A stretch of 64,000 nucleotides of DNA from Ulvibacterium marinum (lineage in GTDB: Bacteria > Bacteroidota > Bacteroidia > Flavobacteriales > Flavobacteriaceae): contig NZ_RBCJ01000002.1 in the NCBI RefSeq assembly GCF_003626755.1, forward strand, positions 1,116,001-1,180,000. The letters run 5' to 3'. The notes under the pieces are model-generated. The model was not told the origin of the DNA. It saw only the letters and a list, made by a program, of their open reading frames with translations, and ran no database searches. Each line of letters begins with the position of its first letter. Position 1 is the stretch's first letter. This document shows, one piece after another, positions 63,803-64,000 of the stretch. A program made the position numbers and the translations under genes.

Positions 63803-64000
63803 ATGAAAACTAAAAAGGGACTACTTACTGTTTTTTCAATGTGCTTGCTATATGCCTCGGCAGCCCAAGATCTTAGGCTGATGTCCTACAATATAAAATA
63901 TGACAATACCAACGATACCGTAAACAACTGGAACGATCGCAAAGAAGCCCTTGTTCAACTACTTCAACATTACGAAGCCTCTTTCATCGGTACCCAGGAG
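63803..64000 (+). CDS. Exported endonuclease/exonuclease/phosphatase-family protein, 3' part missing
   Basis: The frame starts at ATG 63803 and runs off the window after 66 codons. A signal peptide (LLTVFSMCLLYASAAQ) is followed by LRLMSYNIKYDN (N-terminal Asn of the fold) and, at the edge, FIGTQE (metal-binding Glu). This marks an exported EEP-family phosphodiesterase or nuclease. It is in an operon with the GH78 gene. Confidence 0.85.
   Translation, partial: MKTKKGLLTVFSMCLLYASAAQDLRLMSYNIKYDNTNDTVNNWNDRKEALVQLLQHYEASFIGTQE

Overview
The window looks like chromosomal DNA of a marine member of the Flavobacteriaceae (Bacteroidota). Supporting signs are the low-to-moderate GC content, A-rich leaders without clear Shine-Dalgarno sequences, several TTG starts, signal peptides ending in AQ, SQ or GQ, many lipoproteins, and lineage-typical families: 2TM domain, DUF2490, LytTR regulators, a bifunctional alpha/beta hydrolase-OsmC protein, a LETM1-like protein and fused OtsA-OtsB. 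No rRNA, tRNA, CRISPR array, insertion sequence or phage module was recognised. All family names come from reading motifs by eye, without database searches.

Layout. 1-5.5 kb: a GH15 gene running off the left edge, divergent from a fused trehalose-6-phosphate synthase/phosphatase, then an exported M1-type peptidase. 5.5-9 kb: a large lipoprotein joining ThuA, glucose/sorbosone dehydrogenase, PKD and cytochrome c modules. 9-11.6 kb: a YdeI-family gene coupled to an amidohydrolase lipoprotein, then a short BLUF photoreceptor. 11.6-15 kb: an accessory-looking patch of unknown genes, one with an in-frame stop, one lacking a start codon, and one orphan coding-like fragment, plus a GNIGIGTTSP-repeat protein. 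15-29 kb: sugar-related genes: a polysaccharide deacetylase, an operon of ThuA/PVC-dehydrogenase/azurin-like protein, ketose 3-epimerase-like protein and Gfo/Idh/MocA oxidoreductase, a divergent AraC regulator, an isochorismatase-fold lipoprotein, a serine hydrolase fused to a second domain, and a planctomycete-type cytochrome/LamG lipoprotein. 29-38.6 kb: a DUF1569 protein, two very large exported beta-propeller proteins and two DUF2490 paralogues. 38.6-44.6 kb: stress and envelope genes (hydrolase-OsmC, YdeI-like, YceI-like, OmpW, DUF547, LETM1-like).

44.6-48.7 kb holds a compact signalling operon: a LytS-type kinase with a C-terminal 2TM domain, three stand-alone 2TM proteins and a LytTR regulator. 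48.8-54 kb: an RhlE-type helicase, a GH10-like exported glycosidase and a second two-component pair. Divergent from that pair, 54.1-58.6 kb carries six co-directional genes (two SnoaL-like, two double-ABM-like, a cupin and an O-methyltransferase) that look like tailoring enzymes without a scaffold synthase. 58.7-64 kb: a polytopic membrane protein, a DUF3500 protein, a VOC protein, a GH78-like rhamnosidase and the start of an exported endonuclease/exonuclease/phosphatase-family gene.

The best candidates for undescribed biology are the 2TM signalling operon, the SnoaL/ABM/cupin/methyltransferase cluster, and the ThuA/epimerase/Gfo locus, in which an azurin-type copper domain sits where related enzymes usually carry haem.
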